A DNA stretch of 43,200 bases from Anaerocolumna xylanovorans DSM 12503 (GTDB lineage Bacteria; Bacillota; Clostridia; Lachnospirales; Lachnospiraceae). The notes beneath the pieces were generated by a model that worked only from the letters and a program-made list of their open reading frames with translations, was not told where the DNA came from and ran no database searches. Positions 1 to 7,618 of this stretch are shown here, piece after piece. Positions within the stretch are counted from its first letter, which is position 1, and each line of letters starts with the position of its first letter. Both the position numbers and the translations under genes were made by a program. Location: the NCBI RefSeq assembly GCF_900143645.1, contig NZ_FRFD01000020.1:1-43200 (forward strand), in the 5' to 3' direction.

Positions 1-463
1 ACCGAAGCCACCACCACCATACATACCCATCGAATGTCGATCTTCGCTTGTTGTTGTTTTGGTCTTTCCTTTGAAACCAGTATCGTTGTTTGGCGCTGCG
101 GTTTTCAAGGTTTTTACTGCTGTCACCGAAATATTTACACACTACTTCTTCAATGCTTAGAAGAAATATGTAATCCCAAGTATCTTCTCCGCCTCTTGAA
201 CCGTACCACTGATTGTCGTGGTTTTTGTTCAATGCCGGAATGATTCTTGACTGTTCGGCCGCGGTGAATTTGTTATAAAACTCACTGTTAAGATATTTTC
301 TTAGCGAGCAGTCAGCCCATGTCACATCACCAGCGCAATTATTATAGGGGTGTTGTTCGATCATGTCTTCAGTTATAATTAAGGCCGCATTGCCTTGTAT
401 ATCAAGAATGCGCCAATGATAACCGCCAAATGGCACAACCCCGCCGATATTAAACTCCCTCAT
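1..463 (-). CDS. DUF6273-type protein, 3' end cut by window edge
   Basis: This reading frame starts at ATG 463, seven bases after the Shine-Dalgarno sequence GAGGAG, and stays open to the window edge, so about 154 codons are visible and the C-terminus is missing. The visible protein has the features of the DUF6273 family as I know it: an N-terminal WRILDIQGNAALIITED block, a TWADCSLRKYLN block, a run beginning YGSRGGEDTWDYIFLLS, and a WWWWLR tail that normally leads into a conserved SPG. The molecular function of the family is unknown. It is often found in secreted or surface proteins of Firmicutes, but no signal peptide is visible here because the protein begins directly in the domain. Codons such as CGC, GCG and GGC are more frequent than in the neighbouring genes, a weak hint of acquisition. 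The family call is from pattern memory, with no search behind it. Confidence 0.78.
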   Translation of the reverse strand, partial: MREFNIGGVVPFGGYHWRILDIQGNAALIITEDMIEQHPYNNCAGDVTWADCSLRKYLNSEFYNKFTAAEQSRIIPALNKNHDNQWYGSRGGEDTWDYIFLLSIEEVVCKYFGDSSKNLENRSAKQRYWFQRKDQNNNKRRSTFDGYVWWWWLR

Positions 464-835
464 TCTCTTTCTCCTCGTGTAATATAAATTTTCTGTAGTT
501 CTGTTTCAATGCGCCTGCAAGAGCAAATGCTCATTATCTTCGCGACAAATTCTGATTTGTCGTTGATTTGCATCAATTGTCTTTAACTATACGTTCTTTA
601 TGTAATTTTAAATTAAAATAGATAACTTTACCATCCCTCAAATACTATTTTTAAAAAACCCAAACCTTATTTTAATCTATTCCAGATTATAATATAAACT
701 TAAGTATCCATTAAATACATATTTTCCAATCACTTTCTACTATATTAAAAAGCCCCCTTCATCCAATCTTTATTTTATAACCGACAAAATCATCTCTCCG
801 ACCTATCCAGTACCGACTTGCCATTCCGTACATAA
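464..835. other. Intergenic gap, no gene seen
   Basis: No credible reading frame lies between the DUF6273 gene and the tRNA-Lys terminator. Two small perfect palindromes are present: GAGCAAATGCTC near 521-532 and CGACAAAT-TCTG-ATTTGTCG at 543-562. They sit upstream of the minus-strand DUF6273 start and could be leader structures or operators. I could not pick a convincing promoter. Confidence 0.5.
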
Positions 836-882
836 CAAAAAAGCCCTAACCCAGCAACTCTTACGTTTGCCAAACTAGGACT
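836..882 (-). terminator. Rho-independent terminator of tRNA-Lys
   Basis: Read on the minus strand, a 16-bp stem (with G-U pairs) starting AGTCCTAG and ending TTAGGGCT encloses a 9-base loop. It is followed by a run of T, and begins six bases after the tRNA 3' end. Confidence 0.82.
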
Positions 883-887
883 CAAAA

Positions 888-960
888 TGCGCCTCCAGGG
901 GCTCGAACCCTGGACACCCTGATTAAGAGTCAGGTGCTCTACCAACTGAGCTAGAAGCGC
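888..960 (-). tRNA. tRNA-Lys (anticodon CTT)
   Basis: The 73-base cloverleaf can be folded by hand. The 7-bp acceptor is GCGCTTC/GAGGCGC, the D arm contains AGCTCAGTTGGTAGAGC, the anticodon loop is CTCTTAA, giving anticodon CTT, and the T arm contains GGTTCGAGCC. The discriminator is A and the 3' CCA is not encoded. It has its own promoter upstream and terminator downstream, so it appears to be a single-gene unit. Confidence 0.95.
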
Positions 961-1004
961 TTATCTTGTTATTTGCTTGTTCGTATTTCCCGAACGCAAA
1001 AATG

Positions 1005-1033
1005 ATTATATAATATCTATAAACAAATTGCAA
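1005..1033 (-). promoter_or_regulatory. Sigma-A-type promoter of tRNA-Lys
   Basis: On the minus strand, -35 TTGCAA (1033-1028) and -10 TATAAT (1010-1005) are separated by exactly 17 bases. The tRNA begins about 45 bases downstream of the -10. Confidence 0.8.
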
Positions 1034-1140
1034 GTATTTTTTTAAACTTTTTTAATTTTTATTTTTATTCTTTACAAAAGCTTTATTTTTCTACAATATT
1101 TACCCAATTTCATTCTCAAACCCGGCGTATAATATCGTAT

Positions 1141-1178
1141 TATCAAACAGTGCCCTTCTGCAAACGAGAAAGGCACTG
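1141..1178 (-). terminator. Terminator after trxA
   Basis: A 12-bp stem, CAGTGCCTTTCT against AGAAGGGCACTG, has a 7-base loop and lies a few bases beyond the trxA stop. The following T-run is short (TTTGATAAT), so termination may be incomplete. Confidence 0.7.
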
Positions 1179-1186
1179 AGGATTGA

Positions 1187-1504
1187 CTATTTTAATTTTT
1201 CAATTTTGTCGGTTAACTGCCCCTTTGGTACTGCACCAACTACGGTGTCTACAACTTCACCATCTTTAATAAATAAAAGAGTCGGAATCGACATAACTCT
1301 ATATTTGCTGCTTACATTAGGTGCTTCATCCACATTGAGCTTACCTACCTTAACAGTTCCTTCATAATTCTCTGCAAGTTCTTCGATAATCGGAGCCATC
1401 ATCTTACAGGGTCCGCACCAGTCTGCATAAAAATCCACGATTACCGGAACCTGGGATTTTAAAACCTCCTGCTCAAAATTATCATCTGTAAATTTGTGCG
1501 CCAT
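1187..1504 (-). CDS. trxA: Thioredoxin
   Basis: This 105-residue single-domain thioredoxin is a cytoplasmic dithiol-disulfide oxidoreductase. It passes electrons from thioredoxin reductase to targets such as ribonucleotide reductase and oxidised protein thiols. The active site WCGPC has cysteines at residues 30 and 33, the cis-proline loop SIPTLLF has its proline at 74, and the central aspartate in VDFYADWC is present. The length is that of the classical TrxA family. The start has a strong GGAGG six to seven bases upstream. It follows the 48-residue minus-strand gene by 25 bases and is probably cotranscribed with it. No thioredoxin reductase gene is adjacent. Confidence 0.95.
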   Translation of the reverse strand: MAHKFTDDNFEQEVLKSQVPVIVDFYADWCGPCKMMAPIIEELAENYEGTVKVGKLNVDEAPNVSSKYRVMSIPTLLFIKDGEVVDTVVGAVPKGQLTDKIEKLK

Positions 1505-1529
1505 ATTAATTTCCTCCTTCGTTTATCTG

Positions 1530-1676
1530 CTATTTCCCATTACCTTTCTTTTTTAAACCCTTTCCCAAAATACCGTTTATTTCATCCAGGGAATTTTTCA
1601 TCTGAAGCGCCCTTTTATTAAGTTCCATGTTGCCGCCAAATGACTTTGCTAATTGGGATTTTATTGTCTTCTTCAT
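1530..1676 (-). CDS. Small basic protein of unknown function (48 aa)
   Basis: An open frame of 48 codons runs from ATG 1676 to TAG 1530. It encodes a lysine-rich protein that begins MKKTIKSQLAKSFGG and ends GLKKKGNGK. A GAGGG Shine-Dalgarno sequence lies about six bases before the ATG. The middle (MELNKRALQMKNSLDEI) looks amphipathic and helical; there is no signal peptide or membrane segment. It sits 25 bases upstream of trxA on the same strand, which supports real expression. I do not recognise a family and assign no function. The small size means coding status is likely but not proven. Confidence 0.6.
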   Translation of the reverse strand: MKKTIKSQLAKSFGGNMELNKRALQMKNSLDEINGILGKGLKKKGNGK

Positions 1677-1753
1677 TTATAACCCTCTATCCAGGTTTCA
1701 TATATTAGTATATGCATTTTTTTACGAATTGTACAGGGGTAATAAAAGCTTCT

Positions 1754-2401
1754 CTAATTCTGTTTTTTCTGCTGTATTACCATCCTGTGAATAGGGTTCC
1801 CAAGTGCAGAGAACTTTTCTTCATACTCTGTCATAACATTCCCTTCCATGTATTCACTGTTATGCAGATCATACGTATAATTCTTAATCTCCCATCCTGC
1901 AATTTCTGCTTCTTCCAAAGAAAAATCAAAGAGTTCCCGGTTGTCTGTCTTAAAGATAACTTCTCCGTTTTTCTTTAGCAGTTTTTCATATCTTGCAAGA
2001 AATTCTTTTGAGGTCAGCCTTCTTTTGGCATGTCTGTCCTTGGGCCAGGGATCTGAAAAATTCAAATAAATTCTATCCACTTCCTCTTTATCAAACACAT
2101 CATTTATATATTCCGCATCCAGCCTCACAAAATATAGGTTTGGTAAAAAAAGCTCTTTTCTCTTTTCAATCCCTCTGATTAGGACACTGGAATATTTTTC
2201 GATACCCAAATAATTAATACCTGGGTTTTCTCCGGCAAGACAGCATATAAACTTCCCTTTTCCCATACCGATTTCTATATGAATGGGGTTATCGTTTTGA
2301 AAAAACTCGTTCCACTTTCCTTTATACTGTTCCGAATCCTGAACAACATATTCATTCTGCGCTATTTCCTCCCTGGAACCACGCACATTTCTTAGTCTCA
2401 T
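1754..2401 (-). CDS. trmB: tRNA (guanine-N7-)-methyltransferase
   Basis: This 215-residue class I SAM-dependent methyltransferase forms m7G46 in the variable loop of tRNAs. The SAM site is in the segment HIEIGMGKGKF (glycine-rich loop, about residues 42-52). The family signature SDPWPKDRHAKRRL, with the catalytic aspartate region, follows at about residues 117-130. A C-terminal TEYEEKF motif is also present. These are the hallmarks of TrmB, and the length is typical. The start has AGGAG seven bases upstream. The gene has its own promoter at 2473-2500 and is followed after 77 bases by the small protein and trxA, possibly as one transcript. Confidence 0.95.
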   Translation of the reverse strand: MRLRNVRGSREEIAQNEYVVQDSEQYKGKWNEFFQNDNPIHIEIGMGKGKFICCLAGENPGINYLGIEKYSSVLIRGIEKRKELFLPNLYFVRLDAEYINDVFDKEEVDRIYLNFSDPWPKDRHAKRRLTSKEFLARYEKLLKKNGEVIFKTDNRELFDFSLEEAEIAGWEIKNYTYDLHNSEYMEGNVMTEYEEKFSALGNPIHRMVIQQKKQN

Positions 2402-2472
2402 ATTTCATCTCCTACAAAATAACAAATTAATATTTTTTACGACTTAATTCTTATTGAAATTTTTGCTAATTC

Positions 2473-2500
2473 ATTATATCATACAGATAAAGAATAACAA
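2473..2500 (-). promoter_or_regulatory. Probable promoter of trmB
   Basis: On the minus strand, -35 TTGTTA (2500-2495) and -10 TATAAT (2478-2473) are separated by 16 bases, about 75 bases upstream of the trmB start. Confidence 0.65.
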
Positions 2501-2822
2501 GTGGATTCTATATTGATTATCGGAAGTTGGAATTAAATAGTTATAATAGAGTGAGTTTTTAAAAATTTTTTTCAATTATATTTAATTAATTTTTAATAAT
2601 TTCTCGAAATTTGTACATTTTAACGATAGCATTTTTAAATTTCTGTAGTATTATATAGCTGTGTTCCAGCTTAAAATAGGAGTCTTTTTAACTATTTTGA
2701 TTTAGCAATAAAGCCACAGCTTTATATTTTTTCAAGGTTAATTCTATCCGGCCTACATTTATTACATATGCTGTGTATATTATGTGTATGCCAAACAGAA
2801 AATAAACGCAAGGAGGTTTAAC
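2501..2822. other. AT-rich leader region of the V-ATPase operon
   Basis: No gene is seen between the trmB promoter and the first ATPase gene. A TATAAT hexamer (2542-2547) occurs, but without a good -35. An inverted pair AGCTGTG (2657-2663) / CACAGCT (2715-2721) spans about 65 bases and is followed by TTTATATTTTTTC, which resembles a weak attenuator in the 5' leader. I could not identify a confident promoter for this operon. Confidence 0.4.
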
Positions 2823-3134
2823 ATGGAAAATGTAATTGGTCTTTTACACGACATTGAAGAAAAAGCAAATCTTATCATTGCACGTGCCAACGACGAAAAA
2901 GTGAAATTACAGGAAGCCTTAAAGAATGATCTGGAAAAGTTGGATAAAGACGTAGCTGATAGCACTAACGCAAAACTTCTTGTATTAAAGAATCAGGTAA
3001 ACAAGGAATTAGCCGCCGAAAAAGAAGCTATTACAAAAGATTGGGAAAAGCAAATTTCCGACCTGGAAGCTAATTATACTAGGAACCATGATTTTTATGT
3101 TGAAAAGATTATGCAGGAAATCATAAGTGAATAA
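2823..3134 (+). CDS. V-type ATPase peripheral-stalk subunit G/H
   Basis: This 103-residue, charged, almost entirely helical protein has no membrane segment. Residues 8-80 are heptad-like and rich in E, K and A, as in the coiled-coil G/H (NtpF-type) subunits that pair with subunit E to form the peripheral stalk linking V1 and V0. Sequence identity in this class is low, so the call rests on composition, length and its place as first gene of the ATPase operon. The start is ATG 2823, preceded by AAGGAGG. An in-frame ATG 39 bases upstream has no ribosome binding site and is not preferred. The next gene follows after 25 bases. Confidence 0.8.
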   Translation: MENVIGLLHDIEEKANLIIARANDEKVKLQEALKNDLEKLDKDVADSTNAKLLVLKNQVNKELAAEKEAITKDWEKQISDLEANYTRNHDFYVEKIMQEIISE

Positions 3135-3159
3135 ATAATTAGTTGCAGGGAGGTTTGTT

Positions 3160-4194
3160 ATGAGCAATTTATTAGTCTATAGCGGGATTGTTACAAAGAC
3201 CAGAGCCCTGGAGGCAAAAACCGTAAAAAATACAGAGTATCAGTCAATAGCAGACTTTGAATCTATCGTCGATTTAATTGCATACCTAAAGTCCCATCCC
3301 GGTTATAATGAAATCTTTGCCGGAATTGATGAGAACCTCATTCATAGGGGCCAGGTTGAAAGTATGATAAACAACTGCCTGTATAAAGACTTTTCAAAAC
3401 TGTACAGTTTTTCAAATCCCGACCAGAAAAAGGTGTTAGATATTGTCTTTCTCCGCTATGAAGTAAACATATTAAAATACTGCATGCATATGGTTTATAA
3501 CCAGCACAGACAATACGATCTGGATATTATAACCGCTTTCTTTAATAAACATTCTAAGGTTGACATTGCTTCACTTGTCTCTTCAAAATCTATGGATGAA
3601 TATGTGGAGCATCTAAAAGGAAGCGATTATCATTTTGTACTGACCAGCATTCAGAAAACGGATATAACCTCCTTTGATTATGAAATGAAGCTTGATATCC
3701 AGTATTTTATGAAAGCCTGGAAGCTAAAAGACCAAATATTATCCGGCGATAACTTAAAGTATGTTACTGCTACCTTAGGGCTTGAGATTGATCTATTGAA
3801 TATCATGTGGCTATACCGCTCCAAGAAATTTTATAACCTTCAGGTAAAGGATGCATACGCCTATGTTATCCCGATAACTTACAAACTGAAGAAGGATAAG
3901 TTAATAAAACTGATGGAAACCTCCACCATTGATGAGTTCAGCGGGGTATTAAAGGCAACTCCTTATGAGTTTATGATTCCTTCTCTCGCAAATGGAACAG
4001 TTGAAAAGGTATATCAGAAAACCCTATATAAAGCCTATAAGCATTACAATGATAAATACCCGAATTCCATGGCACCCATCAGTTATTATTTGTATCTTAA
4101 GAGGACAGAAATTGACAGGCTTACATCCGCACTGGAATGTATCCGTTATAAACTGGACCCTCAGGATACATTAAAATACATCACAATTACTTGA
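3160..4194 (+). CDS. ntpC: V-type ATPase subunit C (d/AC39 type)
   Basis: This 344-residue protein matches the AC39 family (NtpC in Enterococcus, subunit d in eukaryotes). It is the funnel-shaped socket that couples the central stalk to the rotating c-ring on the cytoplasmic face. It is an all-helical protein with the expected length and family-like stretches such as VFLRYEVNILKY near residue 100 and the C-terminal YYLYLKRTEIDRL. There is no membrane segment. A strong GGGAGG precedes the ATG. It is the second gene of the operon and is followed after 16 bases by subunit I. C ahead of I is unlike the Enterococcus order, in which C follows E. Confidence 0.9.
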   Translation: MSNLLVYSGIVTKTRALEAKTVKNTEYQSIADFESIVDLIAYLKSHPGYNEIFAGIDENLIHRGQVESMINNCLYKDFSKLYSFSNPDQKKVLDIVFLRYEVNILKYCMHMVYNQHRQYDLDIITAFFNKHSKVDIASLVSSKSMDEYVEHLKGSDYHFVLTSIQKTDITSFDYEMKLDIQYFMKAWKLKDQILSGDNLKYVTATLGLEIDLLNIMWLYRSKKFYNLQVKDAYAYVIPITYKLKKDKLIKLMETSTIDEFSGVLKATPYEFMIPSLANGTVEKVYQKTLYKAYKHYNDKYPNSMAPISYYLYLKRTEIDRLTSALECIRYKLDPQDTLKYITIT

Positions 4195-4210
4195 ATCGGA
4201 GGTGCAATAA

Positions 4211-6112
4211 TTGATTGAAAAGATGAGATTTATCACCATTACCGGTCCAAGGACTGAGTTTGACAGAGTAGTAAGTATATATCTCAATAAATATGAGATT
4301 CATCTGGAAAACGCCCTGTCAGAACTTAGTTCCGTTCAAGATTTAAAACCTTTCGTTGAAGCAAATCCCTATAAGGATATACATTCGAAAGCTCTTGAAT
4401 TGGCAGAACGGTTTAACAATAATCGACCTGAAAATCCCATTAAAATGACCCTTTCTGAAGCTTCAGCTATTATATTGTCTGCTTCCAGGGAAATGGAAGA
4501 TCTGACTGCCGGGAAGAAAAAGCTTGCAGCCGAAAGAGAACATTTATTGGAACTTCAGAAGAAAATTGAACCTTTCCGCCATCTGGACTATGAAATTGAT
4601 AAGATTTTGGCTTTCAAATTCATCAAATACCGGTTTGGACGAATTTCCCACGAATATTATACCAAGTTCTCCAAATTTGTATACGAAAGCTTAACCACTT
4701 TATTTGTGGAATGCCAAAAAGATCCAGACTATGTCTGGGGGGTATATTTTGTTCCTGAAGCCGAAGCTGATAAGACGGATACCATTTATTCCTCACTTCA
4801 TTTTGAGAATATATCCATTACTTCAGAATATGAAGGAACGCCGGAGCAGGCATATAACGCCCTCGCTAAAAAGCTGGAAGAAAACCAGGCAAAGACCGAC
4901 AGTATCAATGCTGAAATGACCAATCGTTTAAGCAGCCGCTCTGACCAGATTCTTAATGCCCACGAAACAATATGTGTATATTCCAATAATTTCGAGGTCC
5001 GGAAAATGGCCGCCTGTACTACAGTTTCCAAAAGAAACACCTTTTACTTTATACTCTGTGGATGGATAGAGGAAACTAGTGTAGAAGCTTTGATCCGTGA
5101 TATTAACAAAGACAAAAACATTTACTGCATGGTAGAAAAAGATATCGCTAATGTTTCTACAAAGCCTCCCACAAAACTTAAAAATCCAAAAATATTTCAG
5201 CCCTTTGAAATGTTTATTAAAATGTATGGCTTGCCTGCCTATAATGAAATGGACCCTACATTTTTTGTAGCCATTACTTATCCCATTATTTTTGGTATCA
5301 TGTTCGGCGATGTAGGACAGGGTTTATGCCTTGCCATCATCGGTGCATTAATTTATCGGTATAAAAAAATACCACTGGCGGCCATTATTTCATCATCCGG
5401 TATCTGTTCTACTATCATGGGCTTTCTGTATGGCAGTGTTTTTGGATTTGAAAATATCCTGCCCCATATATGGTTAAATCCTATGGAAAATGTCATGACC
5501 GTGTTGTTCACTGCCGTAGCTTTTGGCTCCACAATAATTATTATCACCATGCTGATAAATATTATAAACGGAATAAGGACAAAAGATATTGAAAAGATTT
5601 TCTTTGATAACAACGGTGTTGCGGGACTTGTATTCTATTCCATGGTTATTGTATGTGCTGTACTTATAGCAACCGGCCATCCGATGCCAGCAGGCGTTTT
5701 GCTTGCAGTTTTCCTTGGTATTCCCCTGATTCTTATTTTCTTAAGAGAGCCTCTTACTCATCTTATAAAAAGGAAACCGGAGATATTGCCGAAAGATAAA
5801 GGAATGTTTTTCGTAGAATCATTCTTTGAATTATTTGAAATTGTTTTAAGCTACCTTACAAATTCTATTTCCTTTCTGCGTGTTGGTGCCTTTGCAATCA
5901 GTCATGCAGCGATGATGGGTGTCGTAATGTTACTGGCAGGCGCCCAATCAGGAAACCCTAATATATTGGCTGTAATTATCGGTAATATTTTCGTAGCGGG
6001 CATGGAAGGCCTTGTTGTTGGTATCCAGGTTCTGCGTCTTGAATATTATGAGATGTTCAGCCGGTTTTATACGGGAACAGGAAAAGGATTTAAGCCATAT
6101 AAAAGTAAATAA
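4211..6112 (+). CDS. ntpI: V-type ATPase subunit I (a-subunit)
   Basis: This 633-residue membrane subunit carries the ion half-channels next to the c-ring. The N-terminal ~330 residues form the soluble arm with coiled-coil segments (about 85-115 and 215-240). The C-terminal half contains seven or eight hydrophobic segments, starting near FFVAITYPIIFGIMFGDVGQG, a hallmark of the family. A later segment, SFLRVGAFAISHAAMM, carries the conserved arginine that faces the c-ring carboxylate. The chosen start is TTG 4211, because GGAGGTG lies six bases upstream. The next in-frame ATG at 4223 would be 18 bases from that site. Confidence 0.95.
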   Translation: MIEKMRFITITGPRTEFDRVVSIYLNKYEIHLENALSELSSVQDLKPFVEANPYKDIHSKALELAERFNNNRPENPIKMTLSEASAIILSASREMEDLTAGKKKLAAEREHLLELQKKIEPFRHLDYEIDKILAFKFIKYRFGRISHEYYTKFSKFVYESLTTLFVECQKDPDYVWGVYFVPEAEADKTDTIYSSLHFENISITSEYEGTPEQAYNALAKKLEENQAKTDSINAEMTNRLSSRSDQILNAHETICVYSNNFEVRKMAACTTVSKRNTFYFILCGWIEETSVEALIRDINKDKNIYCMVEKDIANVSTKPPTKLKNPKIFQPFEMFIKMYGLPAYNEMDPTFFVAITYPIIFGIMFGDVGQGLCLAIIGALIYRYKKIPLAAIISSSGICSTIMGFLYGSVFGFENILPHIWLNPMENVMTVLFTAVAFGSTIIIITMLINIINGIRTKDIEKIFFDNNGVAGLVFYSMVIVCAVLIATGHPMPAGVLLAVFLGIPLILIFLREPLTHLIKRKPEILPKDKGMFFVESFFELFEIVLSYLTNSISFLRVGAFAISHAAMMGVVMLLAGAQSGNPNILAVIIGNIFVAGMEGLVVGIQVLRLEYYEMFSRFYTGTGKGFKPYKSK

Positions 6113-6138
6113 TAGTATAATTTAAGGAGGAACATATT

Positions 6139-6561
6139 ATGACAATGACAGCAAAAATGATTTTAGTAGTAGCTTTGGTATTAAGTATCGTTATTCCCTT
6201 TGGAGCATTCTTACTTAGTGAAAAGAAAAAAGGTAATTTTAAAGCATCTGTAATCGCAAACTCACTTTTCTTTTTTGGTACATTAGTAATCGCACACATC
6301 TTGTTATTCACCGGTAAGGTATCCGCCGCTGAGGCAAATGAAGCTGCTAATGCATCTGCAGAAGGCTGGAGATATATGGCTGCCGCTCTTGCAACCGGCT
6401 TATCCTGTATCGGTGGTGGTATTGCCGTTGCATCCGCTGCCTCTGCCGCTTTAGGTGCTATGAGTGAAGATTCCAGTATTTTCGGTAAAGCGCTTATCAT
6501 GGTAGCTCTTGCAGAAGGTATCGCACTCTACGGATTAATCGTATCTTTCTCTATTTTATAA
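6139..6561 (+). CDS. ntpK: V-type ATPase subunit K (c-ring proteolipid)
   Basis: This 140-residue protein has four predicted membrane helices (about 7-26, 37-59, 77-104 and 113-138) arranged as two hairpins. It forms the rotor ring that carries the coupling ions. The second hairpin is classical: glycine/alanine-rich GLSCIGGGIAVASAASAAL, a polar loop with SEDSS, then ALAEGIALYG with the ion-binding glutamate at residue 126. The first hairpin has no membrane carboxylate and is poorly conserved, so there is one binding site per four helices, as in V-type K subunits. The threonine and glutamine ligands of the Enterococcus Na+ site are not evident, which would favour protons, but this is inference. 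AAGGAGG precedes the start. Confidence 0.92.
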   Translation: MTMTAKMILVVALVLSIVIPFGAFLLSEKKKGNFKASVIANSLFFFGTLVIAHILLFTGKVSAAEANEAANASAEGWRYMAAALATGLSCIGGGIAVASAASAALGAMSEDSSIFGKALIMVALAEGIALYGLIVSFSIL

Positions 6562-6576
6562 TAAAAAATATGACAA

Positions 6577-6610
6577 GAAGGAGTGTGAAATAGCCTTTTC
6601 ACACTCCTTC
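6577..6610 (+). other. Strong intercistronic hairpin after ntpK
   Basis: A perfect 14-bp stem, GAAGGAGTGTGAAA against TTTCACACTCCTTC, has a 6-base loop and lies between ntpK and the subunit F gene. It has no T-run behind it, so it is not a standard terminator. It may protect the upstream mRNA or reduce downstream expression, which would fit a need for more K than F subunits. The core AGTGTGAAA/TTTCACACT matches the P arm of the dispersed repeat family in this window. Confidence 0.75.
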
Positions 6611-6649
6611 GCATAAGGCTTTTCTCTTACTAATTAAGGAGGTAACTGT

Positions 6650-6958
6650 ATGCGTATGTTTCTTATCAGTGATAATGTTGACACCTACACGGGAATGCGC
6701 CTTACAGGCGTGGACGGAGTTATCATACATTCAAAAAAGCATTTAAAAGAACAACTGGATAACGCGCTTGCAGATAAGACCATCGGTGTTCTTCTGATTA
6801 CAGAAAAACTCAGCCGTGAGTTCCCTGATATTATAAATGATGTAAAATTAAACCGAAAGCTTCCGCTGATTGTTGAAATTCCTGACCGTCATGGAACAGG
6901 AAGAAAACCTGATTTTATTACTTCCTATGTAAATGAAGCAATTGGAATAAAATTGTAA
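6650..6958 (+). CDS. ntpG: V-type ATPase subunit F
   Basis: This 102-residue protein matches the small central-shaft subunit F (NtpG in Enterococcus numbering). It binds subunit D and subunit C in the rotor and modulates catalysis. The expected features are visible: an N-terminal beta strand MFLISDNVDTYTGMRLTGV, a middle VLLITEKL strand and a LPLIVEIPDRHG segment, the last being typical of the family. The length is normal. AAGGAGG precedes the ATG. It lies downstream of the ntpK hairpin and is followed after only 12 bases by ntpE. Confidence 0.9.
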   Translation: MRMFLISDNVDTYTGMRLTGVDGVIIHSKKHLKEQLDNALADKTIGVLLITEKLSREFPDIINDVKLNRKLPLIVEIPDRHGTGRKPDFITSYVNEAIGIKL

Positions 6959-6970
6959 AGGGAGATGTCT

Positions 6971-7540
6971 ATGAATTTAGATGAGAAATTAGAACAATTT
7001 TATAATTCTGCTATGGAAAGTGCCACCAATCAGAATATTGAAATAATAGAAGAATATCAGAAATCTTTGCAGCAGATATATAGCGAGCACAAAGAAGAGG
7101 AATTAAGAAAATCAGAAGCTACTTACCGCGCTGAATCTGAAAAACTGCTTCGCGAAAAAAACAAAGAAGTTGCCAGTGAATTAATTACCCTCAAAAGAAA
7201 ATTGAGTGACCGCTCACAGGAACTTAAAACCAATCTGTACGAGGATGTATCTGCCAAGCTGCAGGGATACATCAAAACCTCTGATTATAAAGACCTTTTG
7301 GTTAAGCAGATAAAGTCTGCAAAAGAATTCGCAGGTCAGGATAAGATTATAATTTACATTAATCCTACTGATGCTGACCTTAAAGCCTCCTTAGAAGCCT
7401 TGACAGGTGCCGAATTAACCATAAGCAATCGCGATTTTATAGGAGGAACCAGAGCTGTTATTCAGGAAAAGAGCATTTTAATAGATAATTCATTTCTGAC
7501 CAGAATGGAAGAATCCAAGAATAAATTCGCTGTAAATTAA
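6971..7540 (+). CDS. ntpE: V-type ATPase subunit E
   Basis: This 189-residue subunit E forms the peripheral stalk with G/H. The N-terminal ~100 residues are a long charged helix (many E, K and Q). The C-terminal globular part includes the family-like GGTRAVIQEKSILIDNSFLTRM. Start choice: ATG 6971 lies six bases after GGGAG. An ATG six bases earlier overlaps that ribosome binding site and is rejected. The gene is followed by a 78-base gap before subunit A. Confidence 0.9.
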   Translation: MNLDEKLEQFYNSAMESATNQNIEIIEEYQKSLQQIYSEHKEEELRKSEATYRAESEKLLREKNKEVASELITLKRKLSDRSQELKTNLYEDVSAKLQGYIKTSDYKDLLVKQIKSAKEFAGQDKIIIYINPTDADLKASLEALTGAELTISNRDFIGGTRAVIQEKSILIDNSFLTRMEESKNKFAVN

Positions 7541-7618
7541 TCTTTTTTGGTTAATTTATGAGCCAGTCTTATAACTTTAAAATGCCATATGAAAGAAGAA
7601 AGGGGAGTTATCTCCATT

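Noticed and set aside
2784..2822. Upstream start for the first V-ATPase gene
   Set aside because: The 13-residue extension begins without a ribosome binding site, while ATG 2823 has AAGGAGG at good distance.
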